DNA of 64,000 nt, taken from contig NZ_LQQA01000005.1 of assembly GCF_002101965.1 (NCBI RefSeq), forward strand, positions 186,001-250,000. The letters run 5' to 3'. Of the stretch, positions 24,933 through 34,223 are shown in pieces. A model generated the notes under the pieces. The model was given only the letters and a program-made list of their open reading frames with translations, made no database searches and was not told the origin of the DNA. The translations under genes and the position numbers were made by a program. Source of the stretch: Mycolicibacterium wolinskyi. Its GTDB lineage: Bacteria; Actinomycetota; Actinomycetes; Mycobacteriales; Mycobacteriaceae. Numbering within the stretch: the stretch's first letter is position 1; every line of letters starts with the position of its first letter.

Positions 24933-25515
24933 AAGTCACCGTCTTGAATGCAGCGTCCAATTCCAACCGCGTAGCACGACGCGTTGCCCGACGCCGATCG
25001 AAGTGGATCCACACCGCGACGCCCGCGTACACCACGGCGAGCAGCCACAGGATTGCGATGGCGCCGAGTGAGGTATCGGCTGTGGCGATTCCCGGTATCA
25101 CACCAAGGCCGAAGATCGACGCCGCACACAGCCAGGCGCCGGTGATCATCCAGATCCCGGCCTGACGGTATAGCCGCACCGACAACCACGCGAGGCGGCG
25201 AGCTGCCGTCAACACGTCGCCCTCGGCAGGGATGGGGCCACTCATGGATGCGCGGACGGCCGCAGCGTGATCTGCGCGGGATGCCACGTCACCGAAGGCT
25301 GCACGGTACTGGTCAGCTAGCCTGCGGGTCACGGAGGCCAGCACCGCGCCCATAATCGCCCCGGACGCGGGGATCGCGATCGCTACAGCCCACACGGGGA
25401 AGACGACGCCGGCGCAGGCCAGCGCAATGAACGCTGTCACCAGAACCGCCGCCGACACTGCACCGAATGCCAACATTCGGACCCTGTACGGGCTCACGAG
25501 TATTCGGGTCAGCAT
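24919..25515 (-). CDS. Multipass membrane protein, 198 aa
   Basis: Four hydrophobic segments (around residues 15-35, 40-60, 118-138 and 150-168) flank a central cytoplasmic loop with RRLADQYRAAFG. ATG 25515 overlaps the stop of a five-codon leader frame (TAATG) and is preceded by GAAGGAG. It is translationally linked to the downstream nuclease. Function unknown. Confidence 0.65.
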   Translation of the reverse strand: MLTRILVSPYRVRMLAFGAVSAAVLVTAFIALACAGVVFPVWAVAIAIPASGAIMGAVLASVTRRLADQYRAAFGDVASRADHAAAVRASMSGPIPAEGDVLTAARRLAWLSVRLYRQAGIWMITGAWLCAASIFGLGVIPGIATADTSLGAIAILWLLAVVYAGVAVWIHFDRRRATRRATRLELDAAFKTVTYETS

Positions 25516-25532
25516 TATTTGCGCTCCTTCAC
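25515..25532 (-). CDS. Possible five-residue leader peptide
   Basis: GTG 25532 opens a frame Val-Lys-Glu-Arg-Lys-stop whose TAA overlaps the ATG of the membrane-protein gene. It lies 17 nt after the start-associated AATTATCGGC, the same spacing as for the 51-aa gene (14988), with AGGAGGG between. It could be a coupling leader or simply the ribosome site. Confidence 0.35.
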   Translation of the reverse strand: MKERK

Positions 25533-25549
25533 GCCGCAGTCCCTCCTAA

Positions 25550-25559
25550 GCCGATAATT
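25550..25559 (-). repeat. Start-associated sequence, copy E
   Basis: AATTATCGGC occurs here on the minus strand, preceded by GCGCAA as in copies A, B and D, but about 10 kb away from them and again in front of a gene start. Confidence 0.5.
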
Positions 25560-25622
25560 TTGCGCATTGTGGGCGCCTGTGCCGAAACTTCATCGAGGCA
25601 CGTGGCAGCCCGAACGTCGCGC

Positions 25623-25964
25623 TCAGAGTGCTGTTTCAGGGTCCGTCTGCCATGACGGTCCTCTCGTGAGTTCCTTGCATGTGATGTGTCGCGGGAGCGC
25701 GGGATGTCCTCGAAACGCGTTGTAATCTGCGCGCTCGAAGGCCTCCATATAGCTGGCCCCCGATGCGTAGAAGACTCCCAGGAACACTGCGTCGCCTTCT
25801 GCATCAGGCGATTGGTGTTCGTACGCCACGCATCTGACAGTTACTACGGGGTCCGCCCCCGCCGACGCGGCGAGCGCTAACGCAGCCCATACCGCAGCAA
25901 TCCACACCACACATCGCTGCGAACCCCTTCGTCGGCGCAAACGGCTCTCATTGTGAGTAGCCAA
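25623..25964 (-). CDS. Secreted protein, 113 aa
   Basis: A basic N-terminus (RLRRRRGSQR) is followed by a signal-peptide core (VVWIAAVWAALALAASAGA). The mature part is about 75 residues with two cysteines likely to form a disulfide. No domain is recognised. The gene stands alone with GGAGG shortly upstream of the start. Confidence 0.65.
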   Translation of the reverse strand: MATHNESRLRRRRGSQRCVVWIAAVWAALALAASAGADPVVTVRCVAYEHQSPDAEGDAVFLGVFYASGASYMEAFERADYNAFRGHPALPRHITCKELTRGPSWQTDPETAL

Positions 25965-26184
25965 CGTCAGCCTCCGTTTCTCCTACCCTCCGCACGAGAC
26001 GGGTCGACCGGTACATACGGGCCGCATTTCGCGTTTCGACCGCTCCGGGCAGAGGTTGCTTCGGCGGGGCGCCGGGACATGGAACCCATTGGGGGGTGAT
26101 GGGTTTCGGGGAGAACGCCCCGCCGATAGCAACGGCTCTAATTCTAGTGGCTGTTCGGAGTCAGGTGTCCTTAAGGACGATGAA
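25965..26184. other. Intergenic region with palindrome
   Basis: No gene seen. GTCCTTAAGGAC (26167-26178) is a perfect 12-bp palindrome just after the stop of the gene at 26185. A GGGG/CCCC stem lies about 60 bp further downstream on the minus strand, possibly terminating that gene. Confidence 0.4.
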
Positions 26185-26847
26185 TCAGGAAAACCACGCC
26201 TCGATATCGCCACTCGGCGCCGAGTGCGCCGAAGGCGTTGCAGCCGGTGCTGTTTGCGCCGGTTCAGGGGCGGCGTGCCGCGCCCGCTGCGGGGCATTGT
26301 CGTCGAACTTCCACGACTTCAGGTCCGGGTTCTTGGCTTTGGCGGCCTGGATTTTCGTTGCGTACCGGAACACTTCAGACACCAGCTCCGGGGTGGGGAT
26401 GAAGGCATCCAGCGCCGGGTACCGGCCGTCGTCAAGAATCAGGTTGTCGGGTTCGTACCGTTTGAACACCGCGGCCATGTCAACCAGATCGGCGTACTTG
26501 ATGTTCTCGAACGCGGCGAACACCATCAGGCTGTCATAGGTCTCGCCGTTGAGGTTGTGGCGCATGATGCCTGTGGACCACACGTCGTAGGGCTGCCGAG
26601 CCTTGACTTCCACAGATATCGCCGAGATCCAGGAGATCATCCGTTTGGCTGTGTCTTCGTTCACGCAGGAGGTGGAATCGGTGGTCGCGGGGATGTAAAT
26701 CGGTTTGAGCACCGCCACCGGATACCGCTGGAACACGTAGGTTTCGGGCTTTCCGGTAGACAGCGGCGGCGCCTCAACGCTGATCCGTCCGTCGCCCAAC
26801 TTGTTTTCGATTGTCGACTCGACGTCAACATATCCTGGTGTTGCCAT
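26185..26847 (-). CDS. Hypothetical protein, 220 aa
   Basis: The soluble 220-aa protein has a mixed alpha/beta N-terminal ~175 residues and an Ala/Pro-rich linker ending in GDIEAWFS. ATG 26847 follows GGGAGGCG. The short acidic-aromatic end after a disordered linker resembles interaction tails (as in SSB proteins). No family recognised. Confidence 0.65.
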   Translation of the reverse strand: MATPGYVDVESTIENKLGDGRISVEAPPLSTGKPETYVFQRYPVAVLKPIYIPATTDSTSCVNEDTAKRMISWISAISVEVKARQPYDVWSTGIMRHNLNGETYDSLMVFAAFENIKYADLVDMAAVFKRYEPDNLILDDGRYPALDAFIPTPELVSEVFRYATKIQAAKAKNPDLKSWKFDDNAPQRARHAAPEPAQTAPAATPSAHSAPSGDIEAWFS

Positions 26848-26961
26848 GAAAGTGCGCCTCCCACTGTAGGAATCCGTTGAATGCCGAAACTATCGCCAAC
26901 GGGGAAGCGCGTGTTGCGACACGCACCCCGTTTTTCGGCCAAGGGGATGCGCGGCTGCTCA

Positions 26962-27339
26962 TCAGTTCTGCGCGTTCGCTTCGAGAACCTGGCGTATCCA
27001 CTGTCGCGCCTCGGGGTCGGTCGCCAGTCGCGTCTGCGCTTCCTTCACAAGCCGGTCGTAATCGAGGCGCCACACCCGATAAGCGTTCATGATCACTGCG
27101 TTCACGGTGAAGCTGACGAACTCCGTATCACGTGCGCGTGCATATGTGTCCGTCAACGACAGCGAGAACAGCTTTCCTTCCAACACCACTGCAGTGCAGT
27201 CGCCGTCGCTGGGCTCACCAGGGTTATCAGACCATCTACCAACCGCCATGTGGTAGGCGTACTCGGCTGCAAGCTCGTCGACCTTCAGCTGTTCAAGAAG
27301 GGCCAGAAGGTCATCCAGATTCCTGCCTTGGCTGGTCAT
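26962..27339 (-). CDS. Hypothetical protein, 125 aa
   Basis: The 125-aa soluble helical protein starts at ATG 27339 behind GAGGAACAC. Helices LDDLLALLEQLK and ARQWIRQVLEAN flank a short beta part. It lies 25 bp downstream of the membrane-anchored protein and may share its transcript. Unknown function. Confidence 0.6.
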   Translation of the reverse strand: MTSQGRNLDDLLALLEQLKVDELAAEYAYHMAVGRWSDNPGEPSDGDCTAVVLEGKLFSLSLTDTYARARDTEFVSFTVNAVIMNAYRVWRLDYDRLVKEAQTRLATDPEARQWIRQVLEANAQN

Positions 27340-27364
27340 GTGTTCCTCATCCTCAAACGGGGGG

Positions 27365-28168
27365 TCATGGCGCTGCGACGGGTGATGTCGTGGGCGTCGG
27401 CGGGACGGGGGCGGGCGGCTCCTGGGCCGGTTCGGGCACCCCGGCCGGCAAGGTGACAGTGAATCCGGCCGGCGTGTCGTTCACCGTGGCCACCCGGGCT
27501 GCTGCCGCTTCCCGCGCGCTGTCAGCGATCCGCTTTGTCGCGGTCTCATCATTGCGGACAACCAAAGTGAAGTCCGAGCCTTTGAATGTCACCGATTCGA
27601 CGTCGCCGTCGCGGAGCCGGACTGTGGTTCCTCCTGGGTAGGTGTACTCGCTGCCGGCATAGCTGGACGGCCCAGCATCCACCGCTTCGCCCAATGCCGT
27701 GGGGTCGAAAACGATCGGGGTCTCGCCCAGGAGGGCCGCTGGCACCAGAGCCCATCCTTGGTAGGTGGCATCGATTCCCAGCGCTGTCCATGCTCCGGGG
27801 TTGACCTGAGCGAACAGCGCCCGCCGCGCCACCGTGTAGGTGACTGCGGTGCCGGTGCCCGATGCCCAGGTACCCAACGCGTCGCCCGTGCGGGTGTTGA
27901 TGTCCACTGTGAATGGGTGTTGCACACCGTCTTTGGTGCGTGCTGTCCCCGAGGCTGTGATCACCTGTGCACTCAGCAGGCGATGGACCGCTTCAGCGCC
28001 GCGGCCGCTGTGGTCGGGGGGAGGGGTGTGCCAGAACAGAGCTACTGCGACGGCCGCGGCCGCCAGCAGCGCGATCACCACGGTCGCGATCGCGAGCCTG
28101 GTGCGCTTAATGTGCTTGTGCGTCTTTGGCGGTGCGTAGGCGCCCCCACGATACTCACGGGTCGTCAT
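27365..28168 (-). CDS. Membrane-anchored extracytoplasmic protein
   Basis: The 267-aa protein has one N-terminal membrane segment (about 25-45) and an outer domain of about 190 residues. The outer domain is rich in beta strands (ASGTARTKDGVQHPF...; GGTTVRLRDGDVESVTF), with a Pro-rich tail. The beta pattern resembles lipoprotein LprG/LppX-like or VirB8-like folds; neither can be confirmed. ATG 28168 overlaps the upstream stop in TGATG. It follows EccC and the 35-aa frame in one direction. Confidence 0.6.
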   Translation of the reverse strand: MTTREYRGGAYAPPKTHKHIKRTRLAIATVVIALLAAAAVAVALFWHTPPPDHSGRGAEAVHRLLSAQVITASGTARTKDGVQHPFTVDINTRTGDALGTWASGTGTAVTYTVARRALFAQVNPGAWTALGIDATYQGWALVPAALLGETPIVFDPTALGEAVDAGPSSYAGSEYTYPGGTTVRLRDGDVESVTFKGSDFTLVVRNDETATKRIADSAREAAAARVATVNDTPAGFTVTLPAGVPEPAQEPPAPVPPTPTTSPVAAP

Positions 28169-28275
28169 CAACGGCCGTCCTTGTCTGATCGGTTCTTCGA
28201 CGTAATAGCCATCATTTCAACCTTGAGCATTTTCCGGTGACGGCACGCGCAGATTTTCTTTCCGTCCCAGGGCAT
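28168..28275 (-). CDS. Candidate microprotein, 35 aa, between EccC and membrane protein
   Basis: The frame starts at ATG 28275 and encodes WDGKKICACRHRKM followed by a basic tail; CxC and CxH could bind metal. Its TGA overlaps the next ATG (TGATG), supporting translation. The frame stays open upstream without a start codon, so the true start may be a rare one nearer the eccC stop. Confidence 0.45.
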   Translation of the reverse strand: MPWDGKKICACRHRKMLKVEMMAITSKNRSDKDGR

Positions 28276-28329
28276 TTCGCCCCGGCTCGCCGTCGAGACC
28301 TCGTGCGAGTTCCGCGGCTACTGGCGCCA

Positions 28330-31300
28330 TCATTCGTACACCGCCTCCGAGTTGGCGATTTGGATGATCTGGTCATCTGACCCACCGGCTTTGTGCCAGA
28401 TCGCCCGGCCAACGGGTAGCTTGCGGAACTTCACCTTCTCGTGCACAAGGATCTTGCCCTCGCCGGGATTTCCGTTGAGGAACACGTTCCGCACACTCGA
28501 TCCGGATGTCAGCGCTGCGGTGAACTTGTTCATACCGACCCAGCGCGACAGGCCGGCGCCGTCAGTTCCGACAAGCAGATGGACGCCGACATCCATGACC
28601 GGGATTCGCGGCCCGAGCCATTCGAGCGATCCCGGTGCAGCGTTGCCCGCTTGCAAGGAACGCAGCGACTCGAATCCGTCGATGATCACGAATACTTCCT
28701 TGCCCTTGACGTACTCGCGGTCACGGATCTGTGCCGGCGATTCATTCCCCTGGGGTTTCCGGCTGCTCATCAGCTGATCAAGATTGGCGATGATGGGCTG
28801 TGCGCTTTCGACGTTGGAGGCAGACCGGCCTGGCTGCATGTAGCCGCTGGATTGCAGCGACTCGATCATGTCGGCCAGCCCCATTCGGCCATCTATAATC
28901 AGGATCGTCGCTTCGTCAGGGCCATACACCGTGGTGATCGAGTTGATCGCTGTCCGAAGCGTGGTGGTGACGCCGGCGTGGCCGGCCCCGGCCACGAACA
29001 TGTGGCGGGTTTCTGCCAGATTCATCGCCAAGGCTTGCCCAGTGGAACGGTCGACCCCCATCGGCAGCACGCGAGCTCCGCGATGCACCTTGGCGAACTC
29101 GATGTGCTGGTATGCCGCAATCAGGTTCGCGTACGGAACGACGGTGGGCACCTGGTCGATCCGTGGTGCGACGGTCCGGGCGCTGGTGCGCTTCTGGGTG
29201 CCGACTTCCTCGATCCGAGCGCTGTAGTCGCGGACCGTGAATACGGGCATCCCATCTTGCTCTGAGTCGGGTTGGATGCGCTCCGGTATCGGGATGAATA
29301 CACGGGCTCGAAGGATCTGTGGGCGGTTGTTGGAATCCACACGCTCAGTGTTGATCGAGCCGCCGGGCATCGTGACCGGGATCGACTTGATCGCGGCGCG
29401 AACCACAGAATCAACGACTTGGGGGTCCTTCATGTTGTGGTAAACGCAAACATCTGTTTTCTCAACGAGTTTCGGCATCCTCCCCGTGACCACACGAGTG
29501 GTGTACACGACGTGCACGCCAGCGGCCGGCGCGTGCGAAAGCAGCTGCGACCACTCGTCGCGTGCGTCCATGTAGTCCTGGCCACAGTCGTCGAGAATCA
29601 GATCCAGGCCGTCGACCGCGAAGAAGATATGCCCATAGGGATCCCCTGTCACACCCAACTCGTCCTTGCTCGCCAGGTACTGGTCGACGGTCCGGATGTG
29701 TTTGTTGTTGCCAATGACTTTGGTCCGCAGATCGATGATCCGGTTAATCTCACCCCAAAGCCTGGAGAACATGTCCTCGTCGGTCTTTGACGCGTAACCA
29801 CCCACATTTGGCCACGTAGCCATGCACGCCATATCGGTGCCGGCGTAGTCGTAGATGTACCAGGACGCGTGATCCGCCGAATACGTCGCGGCCGATGCCG
29901 CAATCATGGCGCGCAACGTGTTGGTCTTGCCGGTCCGGGTGCCACCTGCGATGTATGCGTTTGACAGCGACCCGGTGAAATCCACAACCATCGGTTCACG
30001 CCTGTGCTCCAGAGGGACATCAACGTCGCCGATTCGCAGCTGCAGCTTGCCCGGCTCGGGCGCCCACCCCGTTTCGACGTGCGGGATGGACAGCGGGTGA
30101 CGTAACGGTTCTGTCCAGAGTTCCCGCATCTGATACGACTGGCTGCACCGTTCCACTAGCCGTATCCCGGCCTCCACCAAGGTCATGCCCGACTCTTCGG
30201 TGCGTGCGGCACGCACCGGCTGCGGCTCGGGGTCGTCTTCGGTGGTGGCCACGGTGGGGCGGTGGTACATGCCAAACTCCGCGACGTCTTCGGTATGGAC
30301 TTCGGCGCCGCGCCTGACCGGCGCCGTCTCACCCGGTGGAGTGGGCGCAGCGGTGTCCACTAGCGGCCGCATGTAGCTCTTCTGCCAGTTCCACGCCATG
30401 ACCCGCTGCCAGATCGAGTCCTGCTTGTTCACTGTCTTGTAGAACAGCGCGATCATTGACGAGGGCAGCCGAATGGCACCCTCTTCCCCATTGAGGACTG
30501 TCTTCGATTCCGACGGCTTGGTGACCTTAAGCGAGATGCCGAACATGGCGTGCTTGACGAAATCTCCGACAGTTCTCTCGTCGAGGTACTGCGATGCCAA
30601 GACCACCAACAATCCAAGGGAACGGCCAACACGACCGAGCCTCTCGAAAATCGCGCGATACTCGTTATGCTTCTCAAGGAACTCGTGGACCTCGTCAGCG
30701 ATGAACAGCAGGAACGGCAGCGGTTCCATCTCCGGGTGCGTCCGGGCCCGCGCCCGGTATTCCCGAATGTTCTCCACATCGGGGTACCTGTTAATCAGCT
30801 TCTGCCGGTACTCCAGTTCACCCTCGAGCACATCCTTGGTGCGTTCGAGCAGATCAAGCGCATTTTCCAGGTTTGTGATCGTGGCGACCTCGTGGCCGAT
30901 CCGGCCCTGGAACTTCTTCCACGTCGCCCCGCCCTTGAAGTCGGCCAGGATCATGCGCAGTTTCGACGGCGAATTCGCCAGGATCAGCCCGAGCACGATC
31001 GCAGTCATCAAAAAGGACTTGCCCGTACCCGTGCCGCCAGACACCATGCCGTGCGGGCCGGTGCCACCAGCTGCCACCTCGAAGAGGTCGAGCTTGGCCA
31101 GCTCCCCTGTCGGCTCGTTGTTTTCGTCCAGGACGTACCCGAACATCGATTCCAATGTTTCGGTGTACTCGGCCGGATCCCACACCCGGCTTTTGAGGTC
31201 GAATTCCTCGACGTTACCGATGCCCAGATAATCCATGATCGTGGGCAGCGACGACACGTCAATCGGCTGCGCTTCGGGAGTTGCTGTCTCCTGCTGGCCG

Positions 31301-32511
31301 GAGTCGAACCCGAAGCCGCGCGGCCGGATTGGGGCCATAGCACGCGCAGCCAGTTCGGCATCGAATCGCGAGACGTAGTCGGCGCGCGCCGCGCCGGCCT
31401 GGTGCAGTCTGAGCCTGTCCCCGTCGACACGCATGCGGTGTCTGCGTTGGGTGACCTCAGCGTCCGAATGAACGTTGGCGGCAAGGAAAGTCACCCCCGG
31501 GATCCCTTCGGAGTATCCGGTCGGGAACCGCAAAGTCAGATCGGGGTCATCGACAATGACATACATCCGAGTGCCTGTGGTGTATAGCGTGTCGAATTGG
31601 CTTGACATGTCGTCAAGGAATTCTTCGTAGTTGCGCCAGGCGAGCTGCCGGTATCCGGCTGGTCCCGGCTCACGCAGCCGGTTCCTACTGTGGGGCAGCC
31701 ACTTTGTCCAGCCCCACTCTTTGGTGTCCCGTGAAATGACACCGATGAGGATCTTGTTCGGCGAGTACTTGAACGCGGCCGAAAGCAGCATCGAACGGAT
31801 GAGTCCGTTGATGCGTTCCTGATCAGGGCCCCTGAACCCGTATGCAGGGGAGCTCATTTCACGCGCCAACGGCACCTCCGGAACGACCGACATCAGCGAT
31901 CGGAACCGGCTGACGGCTACAGCGCTGTATTCCTCGTAGAGGTGCTCCTGGGCTTCATCGATACCGCTGGACTCGGCAGGTTTGAGTTCGACCTTGAGCC
32001 GCTCGGTTCCCACGCCAATCCGCAGAACCGCCTGCTCAACTTCTGCGGTGACGTCGCCTGACCAGAAGGTCGCCGCGCGCTGCTCGACCAATCGGCGAAT
32101 GTTCCTGGGGTTGGGGTGAAAGTGCAGCGCAGCCGCGTGCTGGGCCCCGGCGGTCTCATGTACATCGACCGCGGATTCAGCCAACTGCAGATCGATGTTC
32201 TGGCGCTTGCGGTCCAGATCACCATCGCCGCCACCCAACATCTGCATCAGGCCAGCGACGGCCGCGCTGACCATCATCCCAAACATCATCATGTAGCCCA
32301 TGAGCATCATGGGGTTTGGTTGACGCCCCATGACGGAAACGATCAGGAACAAGAAGAAGAGCATCAGCACGCCGACCGCTACACCGAGCACGATCTTCAG
32401 AGGGCTGATCTTGCCTTTTTCTTCTCGCTTGATCGGCGATGCAATCACAATGGTGCTGCTCGGCGGCCGCAACGGTTTCGCTTCGCGAGGGTTGTACTCC
32501 ACAGTGCTCAC
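28330..32511 (-). CDS. eccC: EccC, FtsK/SpoIIIE ATPase of the ESX secretion system
   Basis: The roughly 1,393-aa inner-membrane motor has two N-terminal membrane segments (after KGKISPLKI and around NPMMLMGYMMMFGMM), a DUF domain and three nucleotide-binding domains. NBD1 has GTGTGKS with LLFIADEVHEF; NBD2 has GGTRTGKT with IFFAVDGLDLIL. NBD3 carries GAGHAGVTTT, without the Walker lysine. EccC recognises Esx substrates and drives export. GTG 32511 (reading STVEYNPRE) was chosen; the frame is open to TTG 32601, but that would overlap the divergent lipoprotein. Confidence 0.95.
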   Translation of the reverse strand: MSTVEYNPREAKPLRPPSSTIVIASPIKREEKGKISPLKIVLGVAVGVLMLFFLFLIVSVMGRQPNPMMLMGYMMMFGMMVSAAVAGLMQMLGGGDGDLDRKRQNIDLQLAESAVDVHETAGAQHAAALHFHPNPRNIRRLVEQRAATFWSGDVTAEVEQAVLRIGVGTERLKVELKPAESSGIDEAQEHLYEEYSAVAVSRFRSLMSVVPEVPLAREMSSPAYGFRGPDQERINGLIRSMLLSAAFKYSPNKILIGVISRDTKEWGWTKWLPHSRNRLREPGPAGYRQLAWRNYEEFLDDMSSQFDTLYTTGTRMYVIVDDPDLTLRFPTGYSEGIPGVTFLAANVHSDAEVTQRRHRMRVDGDRLRLHQAGAARADYVSRFDAELAARAMAPIRPRGFGFDSGQQETATPEAQPIDVSSLPTIMDYLGIGNVEEFDLKSRVWDPAEYTETLESMFGYVLDENNEPTGELAKLDLFEVAAGGTGPHGMVSGGTGTGKSFLMTAIVLGLILANSPSKLRMILADFKGGATWKKFQGRIGHEVATITNLENALDLLERTKDVLEGELEYRQKLINRYPDVENIREYRARARTHPEMEPLPFLLFIADEVHEFLEKHNEYRAIFERLGRVGRSLGLLVVLASQYLDERTVGDFVKHAMFGISLKVTKPSESKTVLNGEEGAIRLPSSMIALFYKTVNKQDSIWQRVMAWNWQKSYMRPLVDTAAPTPPGETAPVRRGAEVHTEDVAEFGMYHRPTVATTEDDPEPQPVRAARTEESGMTLVEAGIRLVERCSQSYQMRELWTEPLRHPLSIPHVETGWAPEPGKLQLRIGDVDVPLEHRREPMVVDFTGSLSNAYIAGGTRTGKTNTLRAMIAASAATYSADHASWYIYDYAGTDMACMATWPNVGGYASKTDEDMFSRLWGEINRIIDLRTKVIGNNKHIRTVDQYLASKDELGVTGDPYGHIFFAVDGLDLILDDCGQDYMDARDEWSQLLSHAPAAGVHVVYTTRVVTGRMPKLVEKTDVCVYHNMKDPQVVDSVVRAAIKSIPVTMPGGSINTERVDSNNRPQILRARVFIPIPERIQPDSEQDGMPVFTVRDYSARIEEVGTQKRTSARTVAPRIDQVPTVVPYANLIAAYQHIEFAKVHRGARVLPMGVDRSTGQALAMNLAETRHMFVAGAGHAGVTTTLRTAINSITTVYGPDEATILIIDGRMGLADMIESLQSSGYMQPGRSASNVESAQPIIANLDQLMSSRKPQGNESPAQIRDREYVKGKEVFVIIDGFESLRSLQAGNAAPGSLEWLGPRIPVMDVGVHLLVGTDGAGLSRWVGMNKFTAALTSGSSVRNVFLNGNPGEGKILVHEKVKFRKLPVGRAIWHKAGGSDDQIIQIANSEAVYE

Positions 32512-32573
32512 GGTTGCTGACTGTATGGCCGGATCGGCAACCTCGGTGTGACACGCCGTAGCTGATGCTGGCG

Positions 32574-32586
32574 TAACATAACGGCC
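32574..32586 (+). promoter_or_regulatory. Leaderless promoter of lipoprotein gene
   Basis: TAACAT at 32574-32579 is followed by 7 nt and then the ATG at 32587, the spacing typical of leaderless mycobacterial genes. Confidence 0.5.
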
Positions 32587-32874
32587 ATGCACACCACTCA
32601 ACGCAGCGCGCGTACGCGGGTTGTCGCTATCGCCGTAGCCGTGGTGTGCCTGTCAGGGTGTGCCCCGCGCGTCGTCGGTGGCCAAGCCGTCCACGACCCG
32701 ATGCCGGCTGCGGGCCAGCAGAACCCGGGGACGCATAGCCAGCAGCGTCAGCAAGTATCTGCGCCGTCGGGGATCGAATACCCGAGAACTGACCGCCCGA
32801 CCGAGCATCCCGAGGTCGGTCTCGGTGTCCCCACGCACCCGCCGACAGACTTCTCCCTGATCCCTGGCAACTAA
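32587..32874 (+). CDS. Small lipoprotein, 95 aa
   Basis: A signal peptide (RVVAIAVAVVCLSGC) ends in a lipobox with Cys25. About 70 mature residues rich in Pro, Gln and Thr follow, with no folded domain apparent. It lies divergent to eccC and convergent with the PPE gene. It may be an envelope component of the ESX/T4SS apparatus. Confidence 0.7.
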   Translation: MHTTQRSARTRVVAIAVAVVCLSGCAPRVVGGQAVHDPMPAAGQQNPGTHSQQRQQVSAPSGIEYPRTDRPTEHPEVGLGVPTHPPTDFSLIPGN

Positions 32875-32881
32875 GGCCGCG

Positions 32882-34078
32882 TTAGTCGAAGAGGGCGTCT
32901 TCTTCGGGGTTTGAGAGGTTTTCGTTCTGGCCGTCGCGCGACTTCGCGCGGTAGACGTGCTCTCCACCTTGGTATTCGGCACCACTGTCAGTTTTGTCGC
33001 GGTGACGCCGCGGCGGCACTGCCCCACCCATTCCGCCGGCGCCCGCGCCAGACGACAAGGTGGTTCCTGCCATCTTCTCCAGTGGGATGCCTGTGAACGA
33101 GGGCCCGGTCCGCACTGCCGTCGATGTCGGTTTGGGCAGCTCGCCGGTGAGGCCACCGGCTCCCCCGGTGGCAAGGCGAGACCCAAGTCCGCCCATCGCG
33201 CCGGTTCCGCTGCCCAGGGGAAGGCCTCCACGCACTGGCGCACCGCCACGTGTCTGCGCAGGGGTGGATCCCAAGCCGGCGCCGCCGGTACCGAGTCCGT
33301 TGCCCAAAGCCCCAGCCAGCGGCGACACCATCTGACTCATGATCTGTTGGACAGGTTGGAATGCCTGCCCTAGCTGCGAAGACATCATCTGAACGAACTG
33401 CGCCGGCATCTGGGCTGCCTGCGGTAACGCCTGAAGCGCCATGGGAAGCATCTTGGTCATCATGTCGGCGGGCTTACCGGCGGCGTTCTTGGCCGAAAGT
33501 TCCTGCGCTGTCTGCGCGGCGGTTTCTGCGGATTGCGACCCCGGCATCGCTGTCACCAGCGGCGGGGGCGGCGGCGATGGCTTATACAACGTCGCGGTCG
33601 TAGCGGCGGTGTCATAGCCCATCATCGTGGCCGCGTTTTCGGCGTGCATCTGCCCGTACTGCACCTGCAGCGCGACTGCTGTCGGGTCGGCGGGCCCAAG
33701 GATCGACGAACTTACTGCCGCGGCGTACGCCGATCGGTTAGCCAACACGGCTTCCAGCGGCACCATGGTGGTTTTTCCCTGGCTATAGGCAGCAGCCGCA
33801 CCTTGCAGTGCCAGCGCTTGCCCATCTGCCAGTCCATGCATGATGCCCAGCCAGCCGCCGTAGCCGGCGGCCGCGGTGAGCTGAGCTGCAGAAGAGACTC
33901 CGAAAACCTGGGCGGCTAGATCTGACTTCTGAGCGAAAAACGTCCCCAGGGCCGCTGCGGCGTTGACCGCCATTCCAGTCCAGGCGCCGGCCGCGCCCAT
34001 CCATCCACCGGGTCCCGGCCCTTCGTAGCGGCCAGCATTCATTTCCGGAGGATAGGCACCCCACGGTTCCACAGGCAT
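32882..34078 (-). CDS. PPE family protein
   Basis: The 398-aa protein has Pro-Pro-Glu at residues 10-12 and a helical ~170-residue N-terminal PPE-type domain with GGW and WLG motifs. A long Met/Gln/Ala- and Gly-rich C-terminal part follows. PPE proteins are ESX substrates that pair with PE proteins and are bound by EspG. EspG is encoded about 10 kb away and no classic PE gene is visible, so one of the nearby small helical proteins may be the partner. Confidence 0.8.
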   Translation of the reverse strand: MPVEPWGAYPPEMNAGRYEGPGPGGWMGAAGAWTGMAVNAAAALGTFFAQKSDLAAQVFGVSSAAQLTAAAGYGGWLGIMHGLADGQALALQGAAAAYSQGKTTMVPLEAVLANRSAYAAAVSSSILGPADPTAVALQVQYGQMHAENAATMMGYDTAATTATLYKPSPPPPPLVTAMPGSQSAETAAQTAQELSAKNAAGKPADMMTKMLPMALQALPQAAQMPAQFVQMMSSQLGQAFQPVQQIMSQMVSPLAGALGNGLGTGGAGLGSTPAQTRGGAPVRGGLPLGSGTGAMGGLGSRLATGGAGGLTGELPKPTSTAVRTGPSFTGIPLEKMAGTTLSSGAGAGGMGGAVPPRRHRDKTDSGAEYQGGEHVYRAKSRDGQNENLSNPEEDALFD

Positions 34079-34223
34079 AGCGGCGTCCCCTCAGTTTTGC
34101 TCGCCGAGGACATTCGTCCTCCACTTCACCTGGCTTAAAGAATAACTGGGAATTGAGGCGCGGGTTTCTCAGACTCTACGGCGCGGCGCCCGACACAACA
34201 CGAATCGCCCATATTCTGCCCGT

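Noticed and set aside
28441..31587. Several plus-strand open frames opposite eccC
   Set aside because: They mirror the eccC codons, have biased Arg/Val/His composition and no start signals.
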